From Iris pallida (Eukaryota; Streptophyta; Magnoliopsida; Asparagales; Iridaceae): a stretch of DNA of 64,000 nt. A program made the translations under genes and the position numbers. Numbering within the stretch: the first letter of the stretch is position 1; every line of letters starts with the position of its first letter. The stretch lies in the NCBI GenBank assembly GCA_029216955.1, contig JANAVB010029819.1:31626759-31690758 (forward strand). The letters run 5' to 3'. Below are positions 42,681 to 55,245 of the stretch, in pieces. The notes beneath the pieces are model-generated. The model had not been told where the DNA came from and made no database searches. It saw only the letters and a list, made by a program, of their open reading frames with translations.

Positions 42681-45600
42681 TGTCACGATCCGCTACCCAA
42701 ATTGTTGGTCCGGACCGAGTCATATCCAGCCTACGCTTGAGATAAAGGTAGTAAGCTGTTCTAAAGATAACAAGGTAAGACTAAAATGTGCTAACAGTTC
42801 TATATGTAATAAAGAGTCATAAATGCTCCAAACACAAAAGTCATCTCATATAATAGTAAGTCCAAGTACAAGTCCGAAATGTAAAGCTGGATACAGGTCC
42901 AGTCAAAATATATAGTCTAATACATGACTACTCTCAAAAGTCCAAAATGTAAATAGACAACTAGACGAGTTTCCCCGCAGGTACATCCTCGTAAGATAAA
43001 GCTTGGTCCTCGGCAGTAAACTCATAATAGAGTCACAGAGCAACTTCCTCAGTAAGAATACCTACAACGTTATCTTGTCAGGACGGGAGCAAGTTTGATT
43101 CTAAAAATATATAATACTGATCATGTGATGAAAAGAAATGACATATTGTTTTTATCAATTTTAGATATATTTTATCATGGCAAAATTATTTTTTAAAGTT
43201 TAAAACTGTAGTAGGTGAGTGATCGTCAATAGGTAATCAGGATGTACAGTGGTACATATCAATTTTCTGAAGTGTACATACGTCCCCTTAACGGCATTGG
43301 TGTATGTCATACACAAACGCGGGATCAGACATACGACAAAGTTACATATAGAATGTAAACAGTGCTCGATAAATATATACGGAGAAGGAGGCATGATCAC
43401 GTACACTACTAACAGTTTCCCTTTAACCGTGTTTTAAACATGTGAGAGATATAAAAACTGTCCTAAACATGGTAGAGACTGAAAGTAATACAACATGTGA
43501 AGTTTTAACTTGCTACCCCAAGGATCAGCATTTAACATGGTTGGAATTCACAGTTTATGGTTATAACAGTATGTAAGTTTGTAGAAGTACTTGCCTTAGC
43601 AAAGCAAAGCAGCGATAAAAATACTATAGATGCCTGGTGACTCGTCACTGTAGAAATAACACATAAAACTTAGTTTTTATACTAAGTTAAAACACTAAGA
43701 CACTAGTTGTGCAACACGACTTCTAACTGGACACCTACAAAATGGTGACTTTAGCATAGGAGACCAATGTGGGGTAACACAATACCCAAACTAACTTTCT
43801 AGGGTCATTACACTAGTGCGGGGCGAGGTCCAATACGTCTATAACTCAAAAAACACAAAATATTAAAAGTCATATTTATTCAAAATAAATCAAACTGTAC
43901 ACTATGTTCCAACAATTTTGAGATAGACAAAAAGCTCAATTTTATATAAATTAAGTACCAGAATGATCCTTGTTAATTATAGAAATTTATACTATTTTTT
44001 GGGAATTTATAAACCCTCATAAATATTTATTAAAAATCAGCAAACATATATATACTGAAAATGAGTTATGTTTTCCTATTTTAAATACAAAAATACTTAT
44101 TAAATGCTGAAAAAATTATAGTAAATTATCTAAATTAACATAGTATTTAAATACATTTTCTCCAGATTTTTACAACAGTTAAAAATATATAAAAATTCAA
44201 AAACAGCAAGTAACACTTTTTGGAAAATAATTAATTAATTATTTATTTTGTCCATGTATTCGAAATTGAACTGAAGTCCAGATACAGGACCCAGAGCCAT
44301 GAATCAAGTCCAATATAACTTGTACAGACTGAATGTATTAGACACAATTGGGCCCAAAACCCATGCTAGGTTGGACATCAATTGGTCATAACAGATAAAA
44401 TACAAAAATTTAATAATATTTAAAGTGGTAAAATTGCAAGTCACAAAATATACAATAAAATAACTTGTGAAATTTTACATAATAATTTTTATCACTAAAA
44501 TTACATTTGAAAATATATACATATTTATACAACAATTACTATATATAACACAATATATAGATATTTATATACATATATAATGGATATATATATTTATATA
44601 TAATTATATATATATATATATTATATTATATATATATATATATATATATACAATAATATACAAATATATATATAAATATAAAATATACATATATATAAAA
44701 ATATAGTATATATACATATAAAACAGTATATAATATAATATATATAAATATATACATGTATCATATATATATTATATATATATATATATATAAATATATA
44801 TATATATAAAAATATATCTATATATATATAATATATATATATATATATAAAATATATATATTATTTATATATCTATATATAATATATATAATAAATAATA
44901 AAATAAAACAAAAATAAAACAAAACAACAAACCAAAGGGGGGCTCGAACTCGGGTCAGGGCAGGGGTCGAGTCTTAGCGCGCTCGGGCTAGCCCAAGTCT
45001 GTGTTAAGGAATGGGTTAAAGTTAGTTTTAGGTTAGTAGAATTTTTAGGTTAATGGGTTTTAACCCGATAGCCAAATTTGTGTCCTGACTGTTAGGGACA
45101 TGAAGAACGGCTGAGTCCCGTGTCCTGGCCATGCACAACACGCCGATGCCAAGTCAGCCGTATCCTGACTTACCATCGTGTGCTCGTATCTTGGCGAGTC
45201 ACATAGGTGAGTTGGGGGACACGCACGACGTTTTAAAGCTGTTACTAGTATCCGGCAGAGAAGAAGTCGAAGTGGCTTCCGGCGGCTAGGGGCGTCGTGG
45301 TCACGGCTCGGGTGGTGCTGCATTCGCCTGGCCTCGGCGAACCGGTGGTGGCGGTTGGGGTTCGTGTAGGCGGCTGTGGAGGTGGCACTGGGGTCGCCGG
45401 AGTTAGGGTTAGGGTTAGTGTTTCGTCGGGGAAGAAAGGGTGAAGACGGCGGCTGTGGGGGGTCGTGGTGGTGTAGGGTTAGGGTTAGGTCGGGGGGGTA
45501 TTTATAGGGGAAGGGAGGTCGATTTCAATGGCTAGGTCGGCCGGGAAAGGCAGAGAAAGGGGTCGTCGGTCGTCTGGGCAGCTGGCCGGTCGTCGGTCGT

Positions 45601-45926
45601 CAGGGGCAGTTGATGAGGGTTTTGCAGCAAGGTCCCCCAACTTTAGGGTTTGGCACATTAACCCTAAGCCTAACAGTTTACAAATTACAATTTGCAAACT
45701 GTAATTAGAACAATTCATTAAATTGTAAATCGACATTAAAACAAATTTAAAAATTATAAAACGATATTAAAATAATTCAATTTATTACAAAATAATATAT
45801 TTTGATTTAAAAACTATTTAAAAATTATTTATAAATTCTAGAAAAATTCCTAATAATTAATTCATTTAAATATATAAAAGCTATTTAATATTATTAAAAT
45901 ATTATTTTAAAATTTAGTGGCTTACA
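42681..45926 (-). mobile_element. Solo LTR H of a Tekay-like gypsy element
   Basis: 3246 bp. On the minus strand it starts TGTAAGCCAC (45926) and ends GGATCGTGACA (42681). Both flanks are GGAGG (42676-42680 and 45927-45931), a perfect 5-bp duplication, with LINE sequence on both sides, so this is a single LTR left by recombination between two. CTATAAATAC (minus, about 45492-45501) is a likely TATA box. A GCAAGTAC donor-like site lies near 43590. An AT-rich block fills 44520-44900. The GGGTTAGGG repeats at 45402-45489 are within its transcribed part. Non-coding. Confidence 0.9.
44520..44900. repeat. AT microsatellite region in solo LTR H
   Basis: TA-rich low-complexity stretch with short ATA/TAT variants. 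It is internal to the LTR and holds no other feature. Confidence 0.85.
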
Positions 45927-45931
45927 GGAGG

Positions 45932-46556
45932 CACCCGAAAGGTCGGTATAACCTGCACCAAAAGGAGCACGACCATCAGAATGCCACGTTGAGTGGGAGA
46001 CTGTGCCAGTAATATGTTGACTGCGCCAGCTACCAGGTCAGTCTCAAGGCAAGGCACGGGACCGGGGGCACGTGGCCCCCAGCGTCCTGTCCCCGCAGGA
46101 ATACGAACTAGGGAGGCCCAGAGAGCGGGAAAATGGCTCGGGGCCCCAGGGGGCACCACCGAACCAGATGCTCGGGGGAGGCGGACCAGCTCCGGGGGGG
46201 CCGCAGGGGCGGGGCGGCAGCGATGCCCGGAGGGAAGGTTGGGGGGACGGCCGAAGGGAAAGCCACGGATGGGAAAGGGATGAGGGGGAGGGGGGCGGGA
46301 AGAGGGTTGAAGGAGGAGGGTGGGGGGGGGTTGGCAGAGGGCGCCGGAGAGGGAGGCGCTGGGGAGGAGGATAAGCAAACGGGATCAGAAGGGAGCCAAG
46401 GAAGGCAAGAAGGTAGGCGGAGGCGGGGCGGAAAGGGGGGCGGGGGGGCGGAGGCAGCCAAGGAGCGGGCGAGGCAGCTGACGGGGGCGGGCGGAGGCCG
46501 GTCCTAGCAGGGGCGAGGCCCTCCGAGTGCCACAGCGGGAGAAGAGGAAAGAGCTC
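45932..46556 (-). promoter_or_regulatory. GC-rich 5' region of the LINE, outer part
   Basis: Continues the LINE 5' region beyond solo LTR H (GCACCCGAAAGG..., then runs of GGGGAGG and GGCGG). The phrases GACTGTGCCAG and GACTGCGCCAGC match similar phrases at 42455-42500, linking both halves. It is repeated after the gap at about 49540-50160. Confidence 0.6.
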
Positions 46557-46611
46557 GAGTTTTCTATGTAATAGTATATATTATATATATATATATTTTA
46601 ATAGTATATAT

Positions 46612-46660
<49 letters not shown>

Positions 46661-49256
46661 ATCTACCTATTTTGGTAGTAATCCGATAAAATAAATTCAA
46701 ATAATTTTACTGGCTCATGGAAACCTGACATGGCTCTACCAAGCGGGTGGACGAGATTAGGGTACATACACATTCTCTAGTCAATTCAAATCCGAAAATT
46801 GCCCAATAGTCTCATGTGCCATTCGCAAATAAATAGCAACATGAGAACTCGATGAGTGGTCACATTGGCTTGTGTGTCATAGCTTAGAATGGGTTAAAAC
46901 TATATATTGGGTCAAATGGTTTTGATCTAAGTCGAGTCCTGAACTCAAGTTGGAAGTTAGGTCTAAAATACGGTAAATGGTTAAATAGCCTATATTGACC
47001 CGAAGTTATGCAAAGACAAAAGAATGTTAGAAAACCAGTTTGGGGGACATGTACACCAAATTGAAGGTAAACTTATCTACTTCAAAATCATGAATAATAT
47101 TCGAAAGATTGGCATGTCTCTGCTCCAAAAATCAAAGTTACGGAAGAGTACATCTATCGTCATATTGATATAAAAATATTTAAAATATCAATAACTATAT
47201 TAAATAAATAAAGAAAATTTAAAATAATATCCAAAAACAGGGGGATTATAACCTACCAACCTTAAAGAATTTCGTAATCGAAATTAAAATAACACTACCA
47301 TGGAAAAATATATATCATAAAATAGTTAGCTAAATAGATGGGATAACATTTTGCAGAACTTTTTGCTCCCAAGTGATTCTTAGAGATTGTACTTCCATTC
47401 AACTTATGTGATGATGTGATGAATAAGAATGAATATGTTGCCTATTACATTTAAAAAATTTATCATGCACACTATGCTTATCGAGTCGACATGCACTGCA
47501 TGATTGTGGACGACTTGTGCACAAGTAGAGAAATGAGTTCCCTCGAATGGTACATGGGGCACTAGGTTCGATTCGACCTAGAAGGAAACATAAGCATACT
47601 TGGTGACATGAGGGTATTGGGACACTCATTCAGACTTGTAACCTATTTTGAATGGCACGTTGCATACCTACGAAATCCTATACGCAAAGGTCCTGAATAG
47701 TGGAATAACACCAGTGATCATGTTATAAGGATGTATGCTAATCAAATATCTTAGCAGGGTAGTAAATATTATTTTTATCCTATATCTTATGCATGAAAAG
47801 CTAGAATCGACCGATGCTAAATGAATGGTTACTTTCATAAGTTATCATATGGCTCATATAAACTAATATGATTTGCTAGTCCCTAATAAGATGATTTAAA
47901 ATACTTTTCACTAACTTCAAAAATGGTAACTTAGTTGGGTGGGTCAAGGGACTCACCAATATATTTTTATAATGTGTTGACCCCTCCTCCACAGTTACCG
48001 GAGAAGGCGCATGTGTACGTGTGAGATAAGGGTTTTGCTGCTACTTTTTCAAGATACTTTCGATTAAAGACACACAAAGTATTGTGGACTTTTCAAGATT
48101 TGTTGTTTAGATTTCATTGTAATAAAGGGACCATAGGTATGGAATGGAAAGTTATTTCATTACAGCCTAACAGTTTTTTCTTCTCATGAATCAATTAAGC
48201 AAAAAAATGACATTTCAAAATATGAGAAAAGTTATACCTGCTATTACTTATAAAAAAGATTGAGTTATTTCTTCCTATAATGTATTTAATATTTTTACAA
48301 TATGGTTGTGTTTAATATTTCAAAATGACACAAATGTGCATATTTTTCCTTGTATAAGTGCAACGTCAGACCTGTATGACATCATGCCTATCGAGGATGA
48401 TCGATTCAGTACAGTCGAAGCGAGGACGAAAGATTTACAGAATTGGGGCATGACTACTGATCTGATGAGTAAAATGGTACGAGTTAAACAAAATATTACG
48501 AATGGAAGATGCGTTGTCGTATTACTTGTTATAAGATGTGTATGCATTGCATGATCACGGACATGGATGATGATAGCTCGTGCACGTGTTTGCTTCCCTT
48601 GAATGTGTATTCACTGAGGCACCGGGATTGTTTAGCCTAGGAGAATATTTTAGTACATATTGAGCACGGTATGTAGGACGCCAGTGAGGCTTACGACCTA
48701 GGTTGTTTAGGTGCTTCGTAATATGATGCTGCGAGATCATCGAGGGGCTTTGCTACCTATTGCTAAACAATCCGTTGTATCGAGATATAGTCTTTTATAG
48801 CTCGAATGCCAGTGCTCTTCATATAGATCGGGGCACACACCAATGAATGTCTAATGTAAGTGGCGGCCAAGATGGGTGTATTCATATAGATCGATGGCAG
48901 ATTAACTGTATTATGTGTAGGCGGTGATTATTCACTCCTGCATGAGCGCAAGGGTGGAAACATTAGTAATGTTAGGTCCAAATTTGTATGCTTCTTTCTA
49001 TGATTGCTTTACATTACAGGAAGAACGATAACATTCACCTTGCTTCGGCACAAGGGTGGGTACGACGACGTTGGTAAGAATATCACTCGATGCGACATAC
49101 TTATGTACTTATTACTTGCTTTATGTTATTGAATATAACTTGATTTACTACTACATGTCTTTAATTCTTTTATTGCAATTAATTAATCCTAAGGCAATAA
49201 TAGAAAGACACCTAATAATGCATGATACCGAAGATTACTTAGTGTTGGTTAAGGCG
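46557..49256. other. Unrecognised non-coding region, first assembly copy
   Basis: 2.7 kb without a supportable gene. It opens with a TA tract (46570-46660). It contains short frames (for example 48306-48554) but no known domain. Text near 47490-47600 resembles text near 48545-48650 (ATGCA.TGCATGAT, TTCCCT.GAATG, GGCAC..GG.TYG, CCTAG.AG). The whole block is repeated after the N gap. Confidence 0.5.
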
Positions 49257-49269
49257 NNNNNNNNNNNNN
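49257..49269. other. Assembly gap, 13 N
   Basis: Thirteen N. The sequence before it ends GTGTTGGTTAAGGCG. The sequence after it starts at a point already present at 45663, so the gap size carries no biological meaning. Confidence 0.95.
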
Positions 49270-50219
49270 CCTAAGCCTAACAGTTTACAAATTACAATTT
49301 GCAAACTGTAATTAGAACAATCATTAAATTGTAAATCGACATTAAACAAATTTAAAAATTATAAAACGATATTAAAATAATTCAATTTATTACAAATAAT
49401 AATTTTGATTTAAAAACTATTTAAAAATTATTTATAAATTCTAGAAAAATTCCTAATAATTATAATTCAATTTAAATATATAAAAGCTATTTAATATTAA
49501 AATATATTTTAAAATTTAGTGGCTTACAGGAGGCACCCGAAAGGTCGGTATAACCTGCACAAAGGAGCACGACCATCAGAATGCCACGTTGACGTGGGAG
49601 ACTGTGCCAGTAATAATGTGATGCGCCAGCTACCAGGTCAGTCTCAAGGAAGGCACGGGACCGGGGCACGTGGCCCCCAGCGTCCTGTCCCCGCAGGAAT
49701 ACGAACTAGGGAGGCCCAGAGAGCGGGAAAATGGCTCGGGCCCCAGGGGGCACCACCGAACCAGATGCCGGGGGAGGCGGACAGCTCCGGGGGGGCCGCA
49801 GGGGCCGGGCGGCAGCGATGCCCAGGAGGGAAGGTTGGGGGGACGGCCGAAGGGAAAGACGGATGGGAAAGGGATGAGGGGGAGGGGGGCGGGAAGAGGG
49901 TTGAAGGAGGAGGGTGGTGGGGGGGTTGGCAGAGGGCGCCGGAGGGGAGGCGCTGGGGAGGAGGATAAGCAAACGGGATCAGAAGGGAGCCCAAGGAAGG
50001 CAAGAAGGTCAGGCGGAGGCGAGGACAAGGGGGGCGGGGGGGCGGAGAGGCAGCCAAGGAGCGGGCGACGGCCAGCTGACAGGGGCGGCGGGCGGAGGCC
50101 GGTCCTAGCAGGGGCGAGGCCTCCGAGCTGCCACAAGCGGGAGAAGAGGAAAAGCATCGAGTTTCTATGTAATAGTCATTATTTTTATAATATTTAATAG
50201 TCATATATTTAATATATAT

Positions 50220-50255
<36 letters not shown>

Positions 50256-52865
50256 TGTATCTATCCTATTTTGGCTATACGTAATCGCTAAAATAAATTC
50301 AAAATAATTTTACTGGCTCATGGAAACCTAACATGGCTCTACCAAGCGGGGTGGACGAGATTAGGGTACATACACATTCTCTAGTCAATTCGAATCCGAA
50401 AATCGCCCATTGAGTCTCATGTGCATTCGCAAATAAATAGCACATGAGAACTCGATTGAGTGGTACACCATTGGCTTGTGTGTCATAGGCTTAGATGGGT
50501 TAAAAATTATTGGGTAAATGGTTTTGATCTAAGCCGAGTCCTAAACTCAAGTTGGAAGTTAGGTCTAAAATTACGGTAAATGGAAATAGCCTAATTGACC
50601 CGAAGTTATGCAAAGTCAAAAGAATGTTAGAAAACAATTTGGATGGGACATGATACACCAAATTGAAGGTAAACTTATCTACTTCAAAATCATGAATAAT
50701 ATTTCGAAAGATTGGCATGTCTCATGCTCCAAAAATCAAAGTTACGGAAGAGTACATCTATCGTCATATTGTATAAAAATCTAGTTAAAATATCAAAACT
50801 ATATTAAATAAATAAAAGAAAATTTAAAATAATATCCAAAAATAGGGGATTGAACCTACCAACCTTAAAGAATTTGTAATCGAAATTAAAATAACACTAC
50901 CATGGAAAAATATATATCATAAAAATAGCTAAATGATAGGAATAACATTTTGCATGGAACCTTTGCTCCAAGTTGATTCTCTTAGAGAATTGTACTTCCA
51001 TGCAACTATTATGTATGATGTGTGATAAATGAGAATGAATATGTTGCCTATTACATTTAAAAATTTATCATGCACACTATGATCGAGTCCGACATGCATT
51101 TGCATGATTAGGACAACTTGTGACAAGTAGAGAAATGAGTTCCCTCGAATGGTACATGGGGCACTAGGTTCGATTCGACCTAGAAGGAAACATAAGCGTA
51201 CTTTGGTGACACGAGGGTATTGGGACACTCATTCAGACTTGTACCTATTTTGAATGGCACGTTGCATACCCTACGAAATCCTATACGGCAAAGGTCCTAA
51301 ATAGTGGAATAACACCAGTGATCATGTTATAAGGATGTATGCTAATCAAATATCTTAAGCAGGGTAGTAAATATTATTTTATCCTATCTTATGCATGAAA
51401 GCTAGAATCGACCGATGCTAAAGTGAATGGTTACTTTATAAGTTATCATATGGCCTCATTATAAACTAATATGATTGCTAGTCCCTAATAATGATGATTT
51501 AAAATACTTTTCACTAACTTCAAAAATGGTAACTTAGTTGGGTGGGTCAAATGGACTCACCAATATATTTTTATAATGTTGACCCTCCTCCACAGTTACG
51601 GAGAAGGCGCATGTGTACGTGTGAGATAAGGGTTTTGCTGCTACTTTTTCAAGATACTTTCGAATAAAGACACACAAGTATTGTGGACTTTCAAGATTTG
51701 TTGTTTAGATTTCATTGTAATAAAGGGACATAGGTATGGAATGGAAAGTTATTTCATTACAGCCTAACAGTTTTTTTCTTCTCATGAATCAATTTAAGCA
51801 AAAAAACGACATTTCAAAGAATACTGAGAAAGTTATACCTGCTATTACTTATAAAAAAGATTGAGTTATTTCTTCCTATACTGCGTATTTAATATTTTTA
51901 CAATATGGTTGTGTTTTAATATTTCAAAATGACACAAATGTGCATATTTTTCCTTGTATAAGTGCAACGTCAGACCTGTATGACATCACGCCTATCGAGG
52001 ATGATCGATTCGTACAGTCGAAGCGAGGACAAGATTTACGGAATTGGGGCATGACTACTGATCTGATGAGTAATAATGGTACGAGTTAAACAAAATATTG
52101 CGAATGGAAGATGCGTTGTCGCATTACTTGTTATAAGATGTGTATGCATTGCATGATCACGGACATGGATGATGATAGCTCGTGCACGTGTTTGCTTCCC
52201 TTGAATGTGTATTCACTGAGGCACCGGGATTGTTTAGCCTAGGAGAATATTTTAGTGCTACATATTGAGCACGGTATTGTAGGACGCCAGTGAGGCTTAC
52301 GACCTAGGTTGTTAGGTGCTTCGTATGATGCTGCGAGATCATCGGGGGCTTGCTACCTATTGCTAAAAACAATCCGTTGTATCGAGATATAGTCTTTTAT
52401 AGCTCTGAATGCCAGTACTCTTCATATAGATCGGGGCACACACCAATGAATGTCTAATGTAAGTGGCGGCAAGATGGGTGTATTCATATAGATCGATGGC
52501 AGATTAACTATGTATGTGTGTAGGCGGTGATTATTCACTCCTGCATGAGCGCAAGGGTGGAAACATTAGTAATGTTAGGTCCAAATTTGTATGCTTTTTC
52601 TATGATTGCTTTTACATTACAGGGAGGAAGAACGATAACATTCACCTTGCTTGCACAAGGGTGGGTACGACGACGTTGGCAAGAATATCGCTCGATGCGA
52701 CATACTTAATGTACTTATTACTTGCTTTATTATTGATTGAATATAACTTGATTTACTACTCACATATTTAATTCTTTTATTGCAATTTAATTAATCCTAA
52801 GGCAATAATAGAAAGACCACCTAATAAGATGCATGATACCGAAGATTACTTAGTGTTGGTTAAGG
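49270..52865. repeat. Second copy of 45663-49256 (probable assembly duplicate)
   Basis: Starts CCTAAGCCTAACAG as at 45663 and follows it through the end of solo LTR H, GGAGG, the LINE 5' region and the unrecognised block to GTGTTGGTTAAGG, then goes on into new sequence. Differences are mostly one- to three-base indels, many in homopolymers or AT tracts, plus few substitutions. Reading frames here are as meaningless as in the first copy. Confidence 0.85.
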
Positions 52866-54371
52866 AGTGGGTCTCATCAGTAAGCGAAAGAATTAGTACT
52901 GATCACTACTAGATTGATTACAGGATGAAGGGAATGGTATGATCATGGTGGATCTTCGTTTGGACGTACTGAGGCTGGAGTTCAGCATTTTGAGGCATAC
53001 AGTCACATTAGGGCTCATCATGGAACATGAAAATATTCGACGAGGGCCATTGGATGTGCTATAGAATACATGATGTATGAAACAAAGAAATCCTTTATGC
53101 ACTAGAGAGATCATGAGTGTTGTAAGCCAACCTGAAATATGTAATCATGTATTCAAAGTCGTTGTATTCTGCTGCTTAATTAATCAAAGTGATTCTTTTG
53201 TATACTCTGATGTCTCTTCACCTTTTTCTTGCTTATGTATTGAATTTAGACAATCATTTTGAGAATCTGTCACTTCCTTGCATGATAGTCTCCAGCCTCG
53301 TGTGGCTTCACGCCCGGCGAGGACGATCGATTCGGGTGAAATTGATGTGAGGATGAACGATTTCCCGGGTCAGGGAATGATAAACGAATCGATCGTCTTA
53401 TTGGGGATGAAAATTGACACCCCTCCTCGATCCAACGACTGACCATAAGGTCTTTCATGAAATAGTCTATTTTCCCATCTAAATAAAGGTCGCATATAGT
53501 TTCATTCGTTTGATAGTCGCCATATGTAGCATATTGATTGCCAACCAAAAATTAGCAACGACTTAATAACTGATCAAACTACTAATCCTCCCACCAAATG
53601 ATGACGTCTGTGCCTGCCATCCCTCCAATCGTCTTTGAGTAAACTCCATGATATTGTCGTCACTCGTCTCTCTAAATTGTTCACACCATATTGGAATCCC
53701 CAAAAATTAACACGTAGTTCACCTCTAGCAAAGCTAAGTCTCTCAGCCCAAATCTCCTTATCCATACATAATCTGCTAAAGTAGACTTTTTTGACTTTAT
53801 TAAAGTATAGCCCTATTTATAAGAACTCTTCTATCACATTGAACTTCATCCATCCTGAGAATAAGTGTACTAAACTCAAATGAAGAATTTTGGCCAATGT
53901 GATTTCGAACAATGTGCTAAACTTAAATGAGAATTTTGGTTGAGGGCAGTGTAGGAAAAGTTGGCATCGGATGACAAGCTTCGAGTATAGGATTCGTCTC
54001 GCATCAGATGCAATTGCTCCTCCCATCCATAAGGCAAAACCATAGAGCATGTTCTCCTAACGGAGAAGTCTAAGGCTATAATAGGTCACACTTTTAATGT
54101 AAGTTGGGCATCACTAATTTCCTCTGACTCTTGCCCTTCTTGTTGCACTGGTGCAGTAGAAATAAGCATATGTTTTCGATAGTAGTGGAGGTGGTGATTT
54201 CGGTTTTGTGGAAAAACAAAAACAAGAATAGATACGAAGAATAAAACTTAACGTGAATCGGTCATAGCCGAAGTACCAAGGCAAATTCAAAGGATAGCTA
54301 AAGGTGCAAGCTTGAGCAAATGGAGGGATTATAACCTGAGTTTATTTTAAAGTCTATAACATGAAGCCTCA
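52866..54371. other. Unrecognised non-coding region
   Basis: 1.5 kb continuing from the duplicated block. No gene is supported. Around 53295-53400 the phrase GCGAGGACGATCGATTC and following bases resemble 48385-48470 (ATCGAGGATGATCGATTC), suggesting an old internal duplication. A short minus-strand frame at 53270-53548 is not convincing. Confidence 0.45.
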
Positions 54372-55075
<704 letters not shown>

Positions 55076-55077
55076 GA

Positions 55078-55245
55078 AAATTAGGAAAACCTAAGTCCTA
55101 ACTCTCCCCCCAGCACAGGACCCAGTCGCACGACCCAACTCGACTGTCGTCGATGCGGCTACCAGTCACCGTAGGATGCAACCCTCACAGCTGCACGCGG
55201 CCAGGCGCACGATAACACGCTGCAACGCGGCCAAGTACACGGAGC
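55078..55245 (-). repeat. Unclassified repeat R, copy 3 (inverted)
   Basis: Reverse complement of the unit at 35600-35790 and 35838-35992: TTAGGAAAACCTAAGTCCTA, CACGCGGCCAGGCGCACGAT, GCTCCGTGTAC. It differs from both by scattered changes. The junction with the AT tract is the same as in copy 2. Confidence 0.75.

Larger units (their letters stand above)
36885..46556 (-). mobile_element. L1-type LINE, near full length, split by solo LTR H
   Basis: Minus strand: GC-rich 5' region (46556-45932 and 42675-41790), ORF1, ORF2 (endonuclease, reverse transcriptase, zinc-binding end) and a 3' untranslated end with AAGGCCAAAAGGC near 36900. Without the 3.2-kb LTR insertion the element is about 6.4 kb. 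APE-type endonuclease plus reverse transcriptase marks a non-LTR element; the zf-RVT end and DUF4283-like ORF1 are typical of plant L1. Both ORFs are disrupted. The 3' end meets a TA tract, so no target duplication could be recognised. The 5' boundary is approximate. Confidence 0.85.

Noticed and set aside
45402..45489. GGGTTAGGG runs as interstitial telomere
   Set aside because: Only two to three units, not the TTTAGGG plant repeat, and inside the solo LTR.
45993..46507. Gly/Arg/Pro-rich frames on both strands, and their repeats at 49519-50204
   Set aside because: Artefacts of G-rich LINE 5' sequence, present twice only because of the assembly duplication.
49056..49274. Frame running into the N gap
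   Set aside because: No start context or homology; the same region after the gap (52660-52771) does not preserve it beyond a few residues.
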